Source: Selaginella moellendorffii (taxonomy: Eukaryota > Streptophyta > Lycopodiopsida > Selaginellales > Selaginellaceae). From it: a stretch of 64,000 nt of DNA. The number at the start of each line of letters is the position of its first letter. Within the stretch, counting starts at the first letter, position 1. A model generated the notes under the pieces. That model was not told the DNA's origin, did not search any database, and saw nothing but the letters and a program-made list of their open reading frames with translations. Of this stretch, positions 31,485 through 42,862 are shown one piece after another. The position numbers and the translations under genes were made by a program. The stretch spans positions 6,080,771-6,144,770 of the forward strand of contig NW_003314262.1 in the NCBI RefSeq assembly GCF_000143415.4, written 5' to 3'.

Positions 31485-34400
31485 TCAGGGTTCTCTTGAA
31501 GATGGGCCGGGATCCGGAGGAACGTTAGGAGGAGGCATCGGTGGATCTGTAGGTGGTAATAACTCCTTCTGATCCCTTTGTACGAAGTGTTTTAGCCGCT
31601 GCACATGCACAATCTTTGGAGGATTGGCCTGCTGAACGTCATGCCGAACCCCATAAACTTGTGGTCCAATTTGTCGCAACACTCGATACGGTCCTTTCCA
31701 CTGCGCAAGAAACCCCTTAGATAAACCACATACCATAAGATGGGGAAAATGGACTAACACCAAATCATCCACTTTATACTCCGCAGGTGGACGATGATGG
31801 GAGTTGTAGCGCCGTTGTTGTCCCACTTGTACGCGGCCTAAGTGTTTGGCAGACTCTGCTCGGACAAGTGGAAGAATGCTCGTCAAATACTGATCCCATG
31901 ATCTAGCATTGGCAGCACGTGGCAATCACGAAGGCAAACCCAGCTCCGTTGGTAATATTGGATCATGACCATATAGGAGTTTATATGGTGAAGCACCAAC
32001 AGAATTCTACACCCCTGTAACATATGCATACCGAAGAGACGGCAAATAACCATCCCAATCCGAATGCTGAAAGTTCACATACTTCGCAATCATCCCTTTG
32101 AATGTCCGAATAAGCCGTTCCACCAGACCGTCTGATTGTGGATGATAAGCACTCGTGAAAGTGTGGCATATCCCTAACTGAGACATCAAAACATGAAATG
32201 CCTCAGCCATAAATGCAGAATCATTATCCGAAAGAATCCGCTCTGGACAAGAATGCTGGAACACCACTCGATTGAGGAGGAAGTATTCAACAGCAATTGC
32301 AAAGGCGCTAGCAAGAGCACCAACTTCCACCCAACGAGTCAAGTAGTCAGAAACAATAATAACATACTCATTGCCAGCAGTCGACCGTGGAAAAGGTCCC
32401 ATAAGATCAAACACCACTAACTCAAACGGACAGGAAACCGTAATTGACTTCAACCATCCTTCCGCAGCATGAGGGGGAGTATTACGAGTTTGGCACCAAA
32501 TGCAGCTACGCACATACCGAATAATATCACGTCGCATCTCCGGCCAATAGAAAGACCTGCGTAGCTTCTCGGTGACACGACGGTGTCCCATATGCCCATC
32601 TAGAACAGGAGAATCATGGTAGGCATGGAAAATTCGCAGAATAAACACCGAAGGCACCACCAGCTGTAAATGATCATTAGGATCCGTCCCCACAAAATAA
32701 AGAAGGCCATCGTCAAGGCGATATTGAGAATGTAAATGCCGGAAAGGCAAGTCATCATCAAGGGATGTAGGATTCTCAAACCCATCTTGAAGCCTTCGAA
32801 TCCACAGCTCAATATTTTGAGCCTCACGAACCTCATCAAGAGAAGGTAGATCTTGCTCTGCACCTTGTGGACACTGAACGTCAAGGACAGCAACCGCTGA
32901 CGGCACAGAATCCTCATCTAGAAAATCCACAGATGCTGGAACAACAGGTTCGTCAGAAACATGAGAAGTGAGTGGAGAAGGAAGAGGAGCTCGAGAAAGG
33001 GCATCAGCATCAGCCATAGAACTCCCTGGGCGATGAACAACATCGAAATCATATATCTGAAGCTTCAAAGCCCATCGAGCAGTACGACCAGCCAGGTTCT
33101 TCCGCTTCAATAATGAAGTAACAGCAGCATGGTCACCTTCAAGTAACGTCCGAGAACCATGTAGATAGGCATGAAGTTTCTCGAAACCCCAGACTGCTGC
33201 TAAACACTCTTTCTCCGTCGTGGAGTAGTTCATCTCCGCTAGTTGTAATGTACAGCTTATGTATGCAATGGGATGGCGCTGACCCGGCACACTCGAGCTC
33301 TCTTGCATCAACACACCTCCAAGACCAATGTCAGAAGCATCCACGCACAAAATAAAAGGTCGAGTGTAGTCAGGATATGCCAAAACCGGAGGAGTCGTCA
33401 ATAGTTCTTTGAGATCCACAAACGCTCACTCACAATCCGGAGACCAGATGAAAGATGACGTTGATGACTTTAGCAACGCTCGCAATGGTGTAGTGCGATC
33501 GGAAAGATGATCCACAAAACGACCGAGATACTGCACCTTACCCAAAAAGCGCTGCACATCATTCACACACTTCGGAGTAGGGAACTTTAGAACAGCCACA
33601 AGTTTGTCAGGATCAACTTGCAAACCCTCACGAGAAATACGGTACCCAAGATAAGTTGTGTCCTTGGACCCAAACACGCACTTTGACCGCTTCAGCTTTA
33701 AACCAACGTCGTGTAGCCGATCCAACACCTTACAAACATCATGAACGTGCTCCTCCCACGTCCCCTTCGAGTGGATCAAGACATCATCAATGAAGTCAGC
33801 AGTCACCTCTGGCATATCGCAAAGAACCTCATCCATCATCCGCTGGAAAGTTGCTGGAGCATTGTTCAAACCAAACGGCATCACCAAGAACTCGTACAAA
33901 CCAAATGGTGTACGAAAAGCAGTCTTAAGAATATCTTCTTCGGCCATCGGTACTTGCCAATACCCAGAAGCAAGATCTAGCTTGGTGAACCAACGACTTC
34001 GCCCCAGATGATCCAAGAGATCAGTAGTGTGAGGAAGAGGATACACATCTAAGATCGTCACTTCGTTTAATGGATGATAGTCAATGCAGAAACGAATACT
34101 CCCATCAGGCTTTGTCACAAGATGAGGTTCACATGCCCAAGGACTCTGCGACTTCTGAATAACACCCTTCTCCAGCATTTCCTTGACATTTGCTCGTAAA
34201 ATCTTGATCTCCTTAGGTGACCAATGACGAACAGGAACCTTGATTGGACGAGCATCCCCGGTTGGAATCGGATGACGTGTGGCAATCTTGGCCCCAGACG
34301 ATAAGTCAAATTCAAAGAGATCAGAATACTCCTTTATGAGCCGGTCAACTGCTGCAACACAAAGATCGTCGGAGAGATCGGAAAAGGGAAAAGCAGAACA

Positions 34401-34804
34401 AGATGGAAACACAAAAGGAAAGAGTGGGAAAACAAAAGTAATAGAAGCAGAGGTAGAAGTAGAGGGACGAAGAGGTATGGAAGTGAAAGGAATGGATGAA
34501 ACATAAGGAAGTATGAGACAAGGGGGAGAAGCCTCAAAGTCACACTTGGCATGATTGCGTTGCAACCAATCCATACCAAGAATGAGGTCAAAAGCTTGAC
34601 TCGGCACTACCCGCAACGACTGCAACTCAAGCTCGAGATCGCCCACATGCACAACCAGGTCCACCTCATCCTATGCACATGCATGTGTACGGCCCTTGCC
34701 ATAAAGAATGAAAACTGGTTCCGCCGCACGACGCAAATGTAAACGACAACGTGTGGCAACAGGTCGAGCAATAGAAGATAAACTCAAACCTGTATCAACC
34801 AACA
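31485..34804 (-). pseudogene. Gypsy pol (protease-RT-RNase H-integrase)
   Basis: One reading frame interrupted by stops at about 34671, 33426 and 32007. Protease: LSVLVDTGLSLSSIA. Reverse transcriptase: VTKPDGSIRFCIDYHPLN and the FIDDVLIHS catalytic box (~33785). RNase H: LCVDASDIGLGGVL. Integrase: HHCC finger (H...H, CIWC, ~32490-32620) and a core beginning FDLMGPFPRSTAGNEY. It is offset in frame from gag, which fits a programmed -1 shift or a later indel; the two frames overlap near 35000. Confidence 0.9.
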
Positions 34805-34948
34805 CGGAGAGAATAATAGGAGACCTCTTGTTATAAAAACGAGCTTGGAAAGTAAACACTGGATGAACCGGTGCCGAGTGAACCCCTTGATGATACTCCC
34901 AAAAGAAAGATGGAGGGGTCACTAACTTATTCACGCAAGGTCCCTCCA

Positions 34949-35869
34949 TTACTTGCGCGACTCCTCGTTTCCCGGATGCATCTCGGTGTCCAGACCTTCC
35001 ACTGCAGCAGCACCCACGGGACGTTGCTGACGCCAAGGTCTCCACCCAGGAAATGGAGGTCGCCAATCCGGAAAACGACGGCAATGCCGATAAGTATGAC
35101 CAACTTCATCACACGCCCAACAGCGAACATCACGGCCACGACCACGTCCTCGTGATTGTCCTTGGACTTGAGCAGAAGCAGCATCAACCTCCATTGGAAC
35201 AAGACCATCACCCATATGATGACGTGCAGAAGGAAGTGGAAGAGGCAATGTCTCATAACGTTGTGCCAAGCGAAGAGCATCATCAAGGGTGGTAGGAGCA
35301 AGTGCATGCACAAGTCCGACAAAATCTTGACGAAGTGCTGGCCACAACATTCCTAGCTTGATCCGCTCCGACATATTTGGCTCCGCACGAAGCAAAAGAC
35401 TTCGGAAACGAACGCCAAATTGCATCACCGACTCAGATGGCCCTTGGTGAAGACGATGCAATTGTTGGAAAGCATCATCACAATCATCGGCATGTCCGAA
35501 GGCGCGTTTGAAGACGTCCGGGAGAACACTCCAATCCCCACGAGTGGCTGCGCTCAAACCATTGTACCACTGCAATGCCGTCCCTTGAAGACACGTGGGA
35601 AACTCACGCAACCGTCGAGCATCATCTCAAGAATGATATGTGGCAATCACCGTGAAGTGATTAAACCAATGGTACACATCATCCCCAGGATTCCCATGAA
35701 AGAACTCCGACCGAACGCGAGGATTGGCACCAAGAGCAGGAGGAGTTGGACCACGTGCCGTGAATGTCGCCATCAATTGAGTTTGGTTGTTCAATTGCAA
35801 GCACATAGCATCAAGCAAGTGGACCAATTGCTGCTCGAGAGTCAAAGGAGGAGATTGCTGATTTGTCAT
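34949..35869 (-). pseudogene. Gypsy gag
   Basis: Starts MTNQQSPPLTLEQQLVHLLD, has the retrotransposon gag core (FFHGNPGDDVYHWFNHF, LQGTALQWYNGL) and a CCHC knuckle CWACDEVGHTYRHC near the end. A single in-frame stop at 35627 separates the first 80 codons from the rest. Confidence 0.9.
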
Positions 35870-36102
35870 GGAGACGAATGAAAAAGAAAGAGCAAAAGAA
35901 GAGAAATGACAAAAAGCTATAAGGAAATGGTAGATCTAGACAATGCAAAAAGCTAGATCTAAACCAAAATCCTAAAAGGAAAGAACAAAAAGAAGGAAAT
36001 AGAAAAAGCTAAATCTAGATAATGCAAAAGCTAGATCTAAACCAAAATCCCAAATCCAAGCACTCCTCAAAGACAATCAAAAATGCCCTTGAACTCCACC
36101 AA

Positions 36103-36280
36103 TGTGAGTGCTTGGAATATGGAAGAAAGGGAATACAGAAATGTGCATATTAATTAGCCTAAAAACCCTAGTTTATATACAGGAGTGAGTGGTCCAGATT
36201 GAAACCAATCTGACGGTTACCAAAATCCCAGTACGCTAATATTAGTATACGACATCATAACCGTACACTTGGCCCTCACA
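36103..36280 (-). repeat. 5' LTR of the gypsy element
   Basis: 178 bp, same ends as the 3' LTR. In element orientation it is followed by the candidate primer-binding site. Confidence 0.93.
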
Positions 36281-36790
36281 ATTTATAATTTGTAAATCAA
36301 AATTAATATTATTGCTATTAGATGGTAGAATAAATAATTTGCTATGCGTCACTTGGTTTGCTTAATAGTAGTGTTATTTCTATTTATTAATCTAGTTGAT
36401 CAAATAGAAGTTTATAATTATAGACATGTTTATAATTTATAAACATAAAATTAATCTTATTCCATTAGATGGTAGAATAAATTAGAATATACTAGGAAGT
36501 GTTTTAAATTTTTATAAATTATAAACATATTTATAAATTATAAATATAGGATTAATCTAAATGAATAACAACCATTAGATGGTAGAATATCCACAAGCAT
36601 ATTTTAGGTATATTCACTACCACCCCACTCCCTATAGAATTGCTTAAAAAAACCCAAAAGATTATACTAGAAAGTGTTTAGGAATAAAGACAAGATTAAT
36701 CTAAATGAATAACAACCGTTAGATGGTAGAATATCCTAGAATATTTAAATATATTCTAGGCATATCCACTACCATCCCTAGAGAATAATA
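36281..36790. repeat. AT-rich dispersed repeat, right part and further copies
   Basis: 36340-36620 matches 8500-8790 nearly end to end; 36670-36790 repeats the last third again (GATTAATCTAAATGAATAAC and TTAGATGGTAGAATATCCTA). Sequence from 36790 to about 37470 is AT-rich with no gene. Confidence 0.75.
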
Positions 36791-37469
36791 TATTCCAACT
36801 TCTAAATTATTGAGCCTCTCAATCACACACTCTCTTTTATTTCTCTTTCTTTGCAAAATTCTCACTCTATCTAGAAAGGAATTCAAATTAGAATTTTTCT
36901 CAATCATAGAATATAGCTTCTAGTCAAGTTCTTGCATTTCCTTTTTCCATAATTATTCTGTTTCATCTTTGGTTTGGGGATTGTTATGATGTTTTCTAAA
37001 GTCTTAAGTATAACAAATTCAAAGATAAATATCCTAAGATTTTTAATTGATTGGAAAAAGGGTGCATTATTGTTTATGACCCTTTCTTTTTATAATTAAA
37101 CCTTTATAAATAATCTTTTGAATCATTCTCTTTAATTTTGAGTAAAACCATTAACAAATATGTGGAATAGTGTTATTCCAATATGAGAGCTGCTAACAAG
37201 GTTTTCCAGAATTTAGCAATTATCAACCACATTCTCATGGAGAACTTAAGTCAATTTAATAGTTGCCAATGCCCAAAGTGGGCAAGCCACAACTCATTAA
37301 GAGGTGGTCAGTATAGCTACATTGTGGGCAAAAGCTAGTCTTCCTCCATGTCTAGTCCCTACCCATGCAAAAAGCTATTGCTTGGCATACAACTTGGAAA
37401 ATATTCTATTCACCATAATATATTTGTAATTGGTTGGCAGCTAAGGATCACCAACTTTATAGAGCATCA

Positions 37470-39130
37470 CAACATGGTTGAGTGTTAGGTGTTAGCTTTG
37501 ACCACGTGGTCAGCATCAGTCAAAAGGAGCTTTTGAGGTAGTTCGGGGGTAGGTACTTTAAGAGAAGGTGTAGCATAGTTTAGGAAGACTAAATCTTTAT
37601 CTTTTTTATGCCGGATCATAACATTAGTATCAAAGAGGTTGGTTGTGATGGCCAACCAAACTAAACATTAGAATTTTACTACCGATGATGGTGCGGATGG
37701 AACTGTAGAGGTTTGGACCATTCAAGATGTTGTTCATGAACTACAAACCCTTAATCAAAATTAGTAAAAGATGCAAAATGAGATGCATGACATAATGGAT
37801 ACCATGCATGAGTGTGTTAAGGCACTTGAGGCTAAACGTGGTGGTGTTCCAAGTAAGCTTTCCTTGGTAAATTGACTCAATATTCCAATCTTTTCTGGTG
37901 ATGGTGGTGTGGACGAGTGGTTTGTTTGGCTAGCCAATATGAAAAAGTTTTTAACTGCTAGAGGAACTCAAGATGTAAAGGCTTTAGTGGCTATTCTAGT
38001 GGTTTTGCATGATGTGGGTCTTTGGAGGTGGAATTGATTTGAGGAGTCTTGTGTTGTGAATAAGAAACCACTAGTGTTTACCATGGATGAGTTTGAGGTT
38101 GCTTTTTGTTTATATTTTACCCCTCACTATGATGTGGAGAATGCTTATACAAAATTTTAACATTTTCAGCAAAGGAAAAAGATGCTTGGGGATTATATTG
38201 AGAAGCTTACTCTCTTGATTACAAGTGTTCTAGCGAATTATCCAAATCAAAATAAGTCCTACTTCATTGATGGCCTTCATAGTGAGAGCATACGGTAACA
38301 CTTGCGTCATTCTTAACTTACAAAGAGTTTGGAGGAACTCTTTGATATGGCTCGTCAGCTTAACAATGACAAGCATAAATCTTGCAAGCATTTAAGGAGT
38401 CCTTTTGTCGAGAATCGTCACGATGATCACCGTGGACACAAAGATGGGAACAAACACCACAAATTAAAGTTTGTGGTGGCTACTTTAGATGCAAAGGGGT
38501 CAAAGAAGTAGAAGTTCTTTGTAAAGAATTATAAATAGGGTTGTCATTATTGTGGCAAATTTGAACATTACAAAGTTGATTGTCCACAATTGAAGAACAA
38601 AAAGGCAAACAAAAAGGCCAATCTTCTACTGATGGTAAGTTAGAAACTAAGAAGTTGCAAACTTTGCAATGTGAAAATAACAAGGATGACCATTTTGGTC
38701 AAAGGAAAAGGCTTTCGATCATTGTTCATTAACTCAACTGTGTGTGGAATAAGATGGAACTTGAGAAGCAACTTTAATGCTAGAGGGCATATTCTATGGC
38801 GGTCTAATGTGGATTTTATTGGATAATGGGAGCGATGACAATTTTATTTTTGCAAAGTTTATTGCGAAGCATAGTCTAGTGACACAAGGAGTTTTTCCAT
38901 ATATGGTGGAAGGTGCAATTACCTTTGCTCAACATTTCGATATTTGTGTAGAGGGGCTGGAAGTGACGGTTGGCAAAACCACACTTGTGGAGATTTTTTA
39001 TTTCGCAAATATCCATTATATGGATTTCATTTTTGGGATGCCATAGTTAGTGAAAGTGGATCCGGAGATAAAGTGGAGTATTAAGCATGTCTCGTTAAAG
39101 TATAGTGGTGTTAAAGATGTATGGTTTGGA
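37470..39130 (+). mobile_element. Decayed gypsy-type gag-protease remnant
   Basis: A stretch near 37630 (TTAGTATCAAAGAGG) resembles the Met-tRNA primer site TGGTATCAGAGC, so a 5' LTR may end just before it. On the plus strand follow gag-like pieces (DEWFVWLANMKKFLTARG, MDEFEVAFCLYFTPHYDVEN), a CCHC knuckle CHYCGKFEHYKVDC (~38545) and a protease-like stretch LLDNGSDDNFIFAKFI (~38816) ending FIFGMP. Many stops. No reverse transcriptase or integrase remains. Confidence 0.7.
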
Positions 39131-39419
39131 GAGAGAATTTAACTTTCTGTTGTTATGCTCTCCATTACATTTTTGAAGCAAACTTGTTGTAATAAAAAAG
39201 CACTTTCAAGTTATTTATTGTTTGTTCGTAACAAAGTATATATGGGAGAGAAGTAGTAGTATAGGATGTACTCGACGAATTTACAAGTGGATTTTTTAGA
39301 AATTATGCATATATAATAGTTGAAATGCTTCATACAAAGGGATTAAAAACAATTGAGACCACCTACAAATCCACTAATGCCTCCTTTTGATGTTCTTCCA
39401 GATCGAATCCTAGTTTGTT

Positions 39420-39587
39420 CACAAGAAAATTTTAATTGTTTTCCATAATACTAATGTAATAGGATTTTGGTAACCATTAAATTGGTTTTAATTTGAACCA
39501 TTTGCTTCTGTATATAAATTAAAATTTTTAAGCTAAGTAATACACACATTTCTATATTCTATTTCCATATTCCATGCACTCACAATA
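39420..39587 (+). repeat. Diverged solo LTR related to the gypsy family
   Basis: The reverse complement of the 178-bp gypsy LTR matches here: GGATTTTGGTAACC, TTGGTTTYAATYTG, CTGTATATAAA, ACACATTTCT and the end GCACTCACA. It lies opposite in orientation to the 31275 element and has no internal part next to it that belongs to the same family with certainty. Confidence 0.7.
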
Positions 39588-39795
39588 TGTTATTAAATAT
39601 TTTAATTATTTAATTTTTTTATGTTGTAATTTAGTTTTATCTGGTTGTAATTCATCCATTCCCTTTCGGTATGGGTGTCTTGTGAAGACAGGTATATGTT
39701 AAACAGTTCAAAGCTGGAAGTTCAAAGCTAAAGAAATTACCAGATGCCTTTTATGATTCATAAGCTCAAATCCTATTCTATTTAAGAAGCTTGCT

Positions 39796-42700
39796 CTAAA
39801 CTTCCATCATTTGCACCAACCTCGGCAAACTTTGCCTGGCATTTTCCAGAAGCTTGACAACTTGCGCCATTGCAGGTCTCTCGGCCGGCGATGGCTTTGT
39901 GCAGCACAGCGCGATCTTCACCACACGCATCATCTCCGCATCCACCTGAGGAGAGTGTCCCGCCGTGCTCACGTCCAGAATCTGGTCTCCAGCCTGCCAA
40001 CCTTTCTCGACAATGCAGCGTTCGATCCAATCCGCGATTCTGCCGCCACTTTTGTTCTTGCTGGCTTGCTTCCCAGTGAGGAGCTCTAGAACAGTGATCC
40101 CAAATGCGTAGACGTCCGTCTTCTCGGTCAAGATCTTACTATGGCTCAGTTCTGCAAGTGACGAAACAAACATTTTAGTCCGAGAACGAAAAGAACTCTG
40201 GAAGTTCTTCTTTGTTACCTGGAGCTAAGTAGCAGCAGTGGCCTTCCAAGGTTGCAAATTCCACAAGAAGCTTTGGCCTTGAGCTGACGTCGAGGAACAC
40301 CGAGTGAGGCGAGAGGCTCCCGTGGAGGATCCGCTCCGGCCTGCTGTGAAGAAATGCGAGCCCCCTCGCTGTTCCAAGGCAAATGTCATACCTCTCGTTC
40401 CATCCCAGAGCGCCAGCGTCTGGTTTCTCCCCGGGGAAGAGAACCGAAGCAAGGCTACCTTGCGGCAAATGCTGGAAGAGAACCATAGCCGACTCCTTCC
40501 CCGTGCAAATCCCCAGAACCTTTGCCACATTCTCGTGCCGGAGCCTCGACACCGCTTCCATCCGCCGCATCAGCTCGGAGTCCGAGCCCAGACCACTGCT
40601 CCTGAGAAACTTCTTCACGCTAAAAACGTTGCCACCTTGATCGCTGGCCACGAAGACGTCAGACGATGAAGAACTGGAGCTCGAAACTATCTCTTCGCCG
40701 TTCAATCGCAGCTTGTGGAACAGAACCAGATGCCAAGCCTTGAGATCTTCCTCGAGCTGGGGACGTACGTGACGCCTCCGGCGATTGAGAAAGAGGAGGA
40801 CGAGGTAGGCCAGCGCGGCCGCCACGCACAGGCACAGCCCAACACCAAGGATCCAGCTCAGCGCGTACGTGGCACTCGTTAGCGACCGACAAGTCGGCAA
40901 GCCGAGCTGACGTGTCGTGCTGCATAGCTCGTTTCCCGCCAGGCTGCTCGAGTTGACGATGGCCGAGAGAGCTCCGGAGGAAGGAAACGCTCCAGAGAGC
41001 CTGTTCTCGGAGATGTTGAGGAACTCCAGCGATTGCATCGATGCCAGCGTCGCAGGGATCCCGCCCTCCAAGAGATTTCTCGAGAGATCCAGCGAGCTCA
41101 GCGTGGAGATATGTCCGAGCGAAGCCGGGATGGATCCAGTGAGCATGTTTTCGCTAAGATCGATGGACACAAGCCTGGAGCAATGCCCGATCTGCGATGG
41201 GATCCCGCCGGAGAGATAGTTGCCGCTGAGATCCAGCTCGGTGAGGAGCTGGGCTTCGCCGATCGTGGCCGGGATCTCTCCACGGAACTCGTTGGCGCCG
41301 AGCTGGAGCTCCACCAGCGCTGGAAGCTGGAAGATCGCGGCGGGGATCTCTCCCTCGATCGAGTTCTGCTGGAGCGAGAGGATTTGCAGCGATGGGCAGC
41401 TCCAATTCAGCCCGGCAATGCTCCCGGACAAGCGATTGTTGGACATGTCGAGGAAGTAGAGCTCCTCTAGCAGCGGTAGCGATCCGGGAACGTTCCCAGT
41501 GAGGCGGTTGTTCTGGATCCTCACCCTCTTGAGGCTGGCACAGCGCGCGATACCGTCGGGGATCGGCCCCTCAAACGCATTGTCGAAGAGGATGAGCTTG
41601 AAGAGGCCCCCATTGGCACAGAGCGCCGGAGGGATCAAGCCCGAGAGCGCATTGGTGGACAGGTCCACAGCCGTTAGATTCGAGGCTGTGCCCAGCCGCG
41701 GATCAACAGTCCCGGATAGCCCATTCCTCCACAGCGCTAGGGTGCGCAGCCTGGGCATGGCGGAGAAACTCACCGGCACTGGCCCCGAGAGGTTGTTCTG
41801 GAAGAGATTGACGATCTCCAGCGTTGGAATGTCGGCCAGCGATCCCGGGATGGCGCCGGAGAGCGTGTTGTTGCTGAGATCCAGCGAGATGAGGCGGCGG
41901 AGGCGGCCGAGCGACGCTGGGATCTCGCCCGAGAGGCGATTCGTGTAGAGGAAGAGGTACTCGAGCCTGGAGAGATTGGCGATGGAATCCCCTGGAATCG
42001 GCCCCGAGAGATCGTTGAAGACGAGATCGAGGTGGAGCAGCGAGTCGCGCAGCGATCCAATGCCGCGCGGGATGGATCCATTGAGCTGATTGTAGCCGAG
42101 ATAGATCCATTCCAGGCGCTGGAGCCTGGAGATCTCCTCCGGGATGGAGCCGACGAGGGAATTGCCCGCTAGGGTAAGATAGCGCAGCGAGGAGAGGTTA
42201 AAGAGCTCCGCGGGAATCGAACCCTCGAGGTAGTTCCCGCCAAGATCAAGATGCTCCAGCCGCGGGGAATATCCCACCTCCCGGGGGATCGTTCCCGTGA
42301 GGGAATTTATCCAGAAATCGACGGTCTCCAGCTGTGTGAGGCCCGTAAAGAGGACGGCTGGGATCTTCTCCGAGAGCGCATTGTCACTGAGGTTGAGGTG
42401 CTTGAGCGACGAGCATTGCGCGAGCGATGGCGGGATTGGGCCCGTGAAATTGTTGTGGGCGAGATTGAGGCTCTGGAGCGCGCCCAGCGATCCAATCTCC
42501 GGGGAGATTGTGCCCGAGAGATTGCTGCTGCTGAGGTCGATGGCGATGATCACGCTGGTGCCGGGCGAGTTCGAGGAAGAGTTGCTGCGATCTTGGGCTT
42601 TTCTCCGCGGGTCGCAAGTGATCCCCAGCCAAGAGCACGGCGCCGCGGATGCCTGGGAGGACTCGATCTTCCAGCTCTCGAGCTTGTTGAGCGGGTCGAG

Positions 42701-42829
42701 GATGTAGCTCTTGATCCGGAGCAGCGTATCCACGTCTGGATTCGCCGCCGCGGCCGCCGCGGAGAATTGGACGAGAATCACGAGAGCAATCCCGGCAAGA
42801 ACAATCGCTCTACTCTTTCGAAACTCCAT
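39796..42829 (-). CDS. LRR receptor-like protein with a probable pseudokinase domain
   Basis: Two exons: 42829-40219 and 40151-39796 (67-bp intron splitting the APE codons), 988 residues. Signal peptide ~1-28; Cys-pair cap (APCSWLGITC); about 20 leucine-rich repeats; a membrane helix at ~655-678 (GVGLCLCVAAALAYLVLLFL) then RRRRH; kinase-like domain from ~723. The VAIK-type Lys is kept (FSVKKF). The catalytic HRD is replaced by LHGSLSPHSVFLD and DFG by EFA, and the glycine loop is weak, so phosphotransfer is unlikely; APE and the KTDVYAFGITVLELLTGK helix are kept. Such receptors act at the plasma membrane as scaffolds or co-receptors. An alternative upstream Met at 42862 adds 11 residues but weakens the signal peptide. 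Confidence 0.93.
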
Positions 42830-42862
42830 CCTTTCCTCGAGAATGCAGGAAAGAAGAACCAA

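Larger units (their letters stand above)
31275..36280 (-). mobile_element. Ty3/gypsy LTR retrotransposon, complete but inactive
   Basis: 5.0 kb, coding on the minus strand, flanked by ATTT (31271-31274 and 36281-36284), a possible 4-bp target duplication. LTRs are 178-179 bp. After the 5' LTR (right side) a site starting TTGGTGGAGTTCAAGG could prime; before the 3' LTR a purine tract AGGGGAGGGGATGA is present. The gene order gag, protease, RT, RNase H, integrase is that of Ty3/gypsy; the integrase ends with a GPY/F-like module (QWKGPYRV) and no chromodomain is seen. In-frame stops break gag once and pol three times. Confidence 0.95.

Noticed and set aside
32193-35881. Plus-strand frames across the gypsy element
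   Set aside because: They are mirrors of the minus-strand gag-pol sequence.
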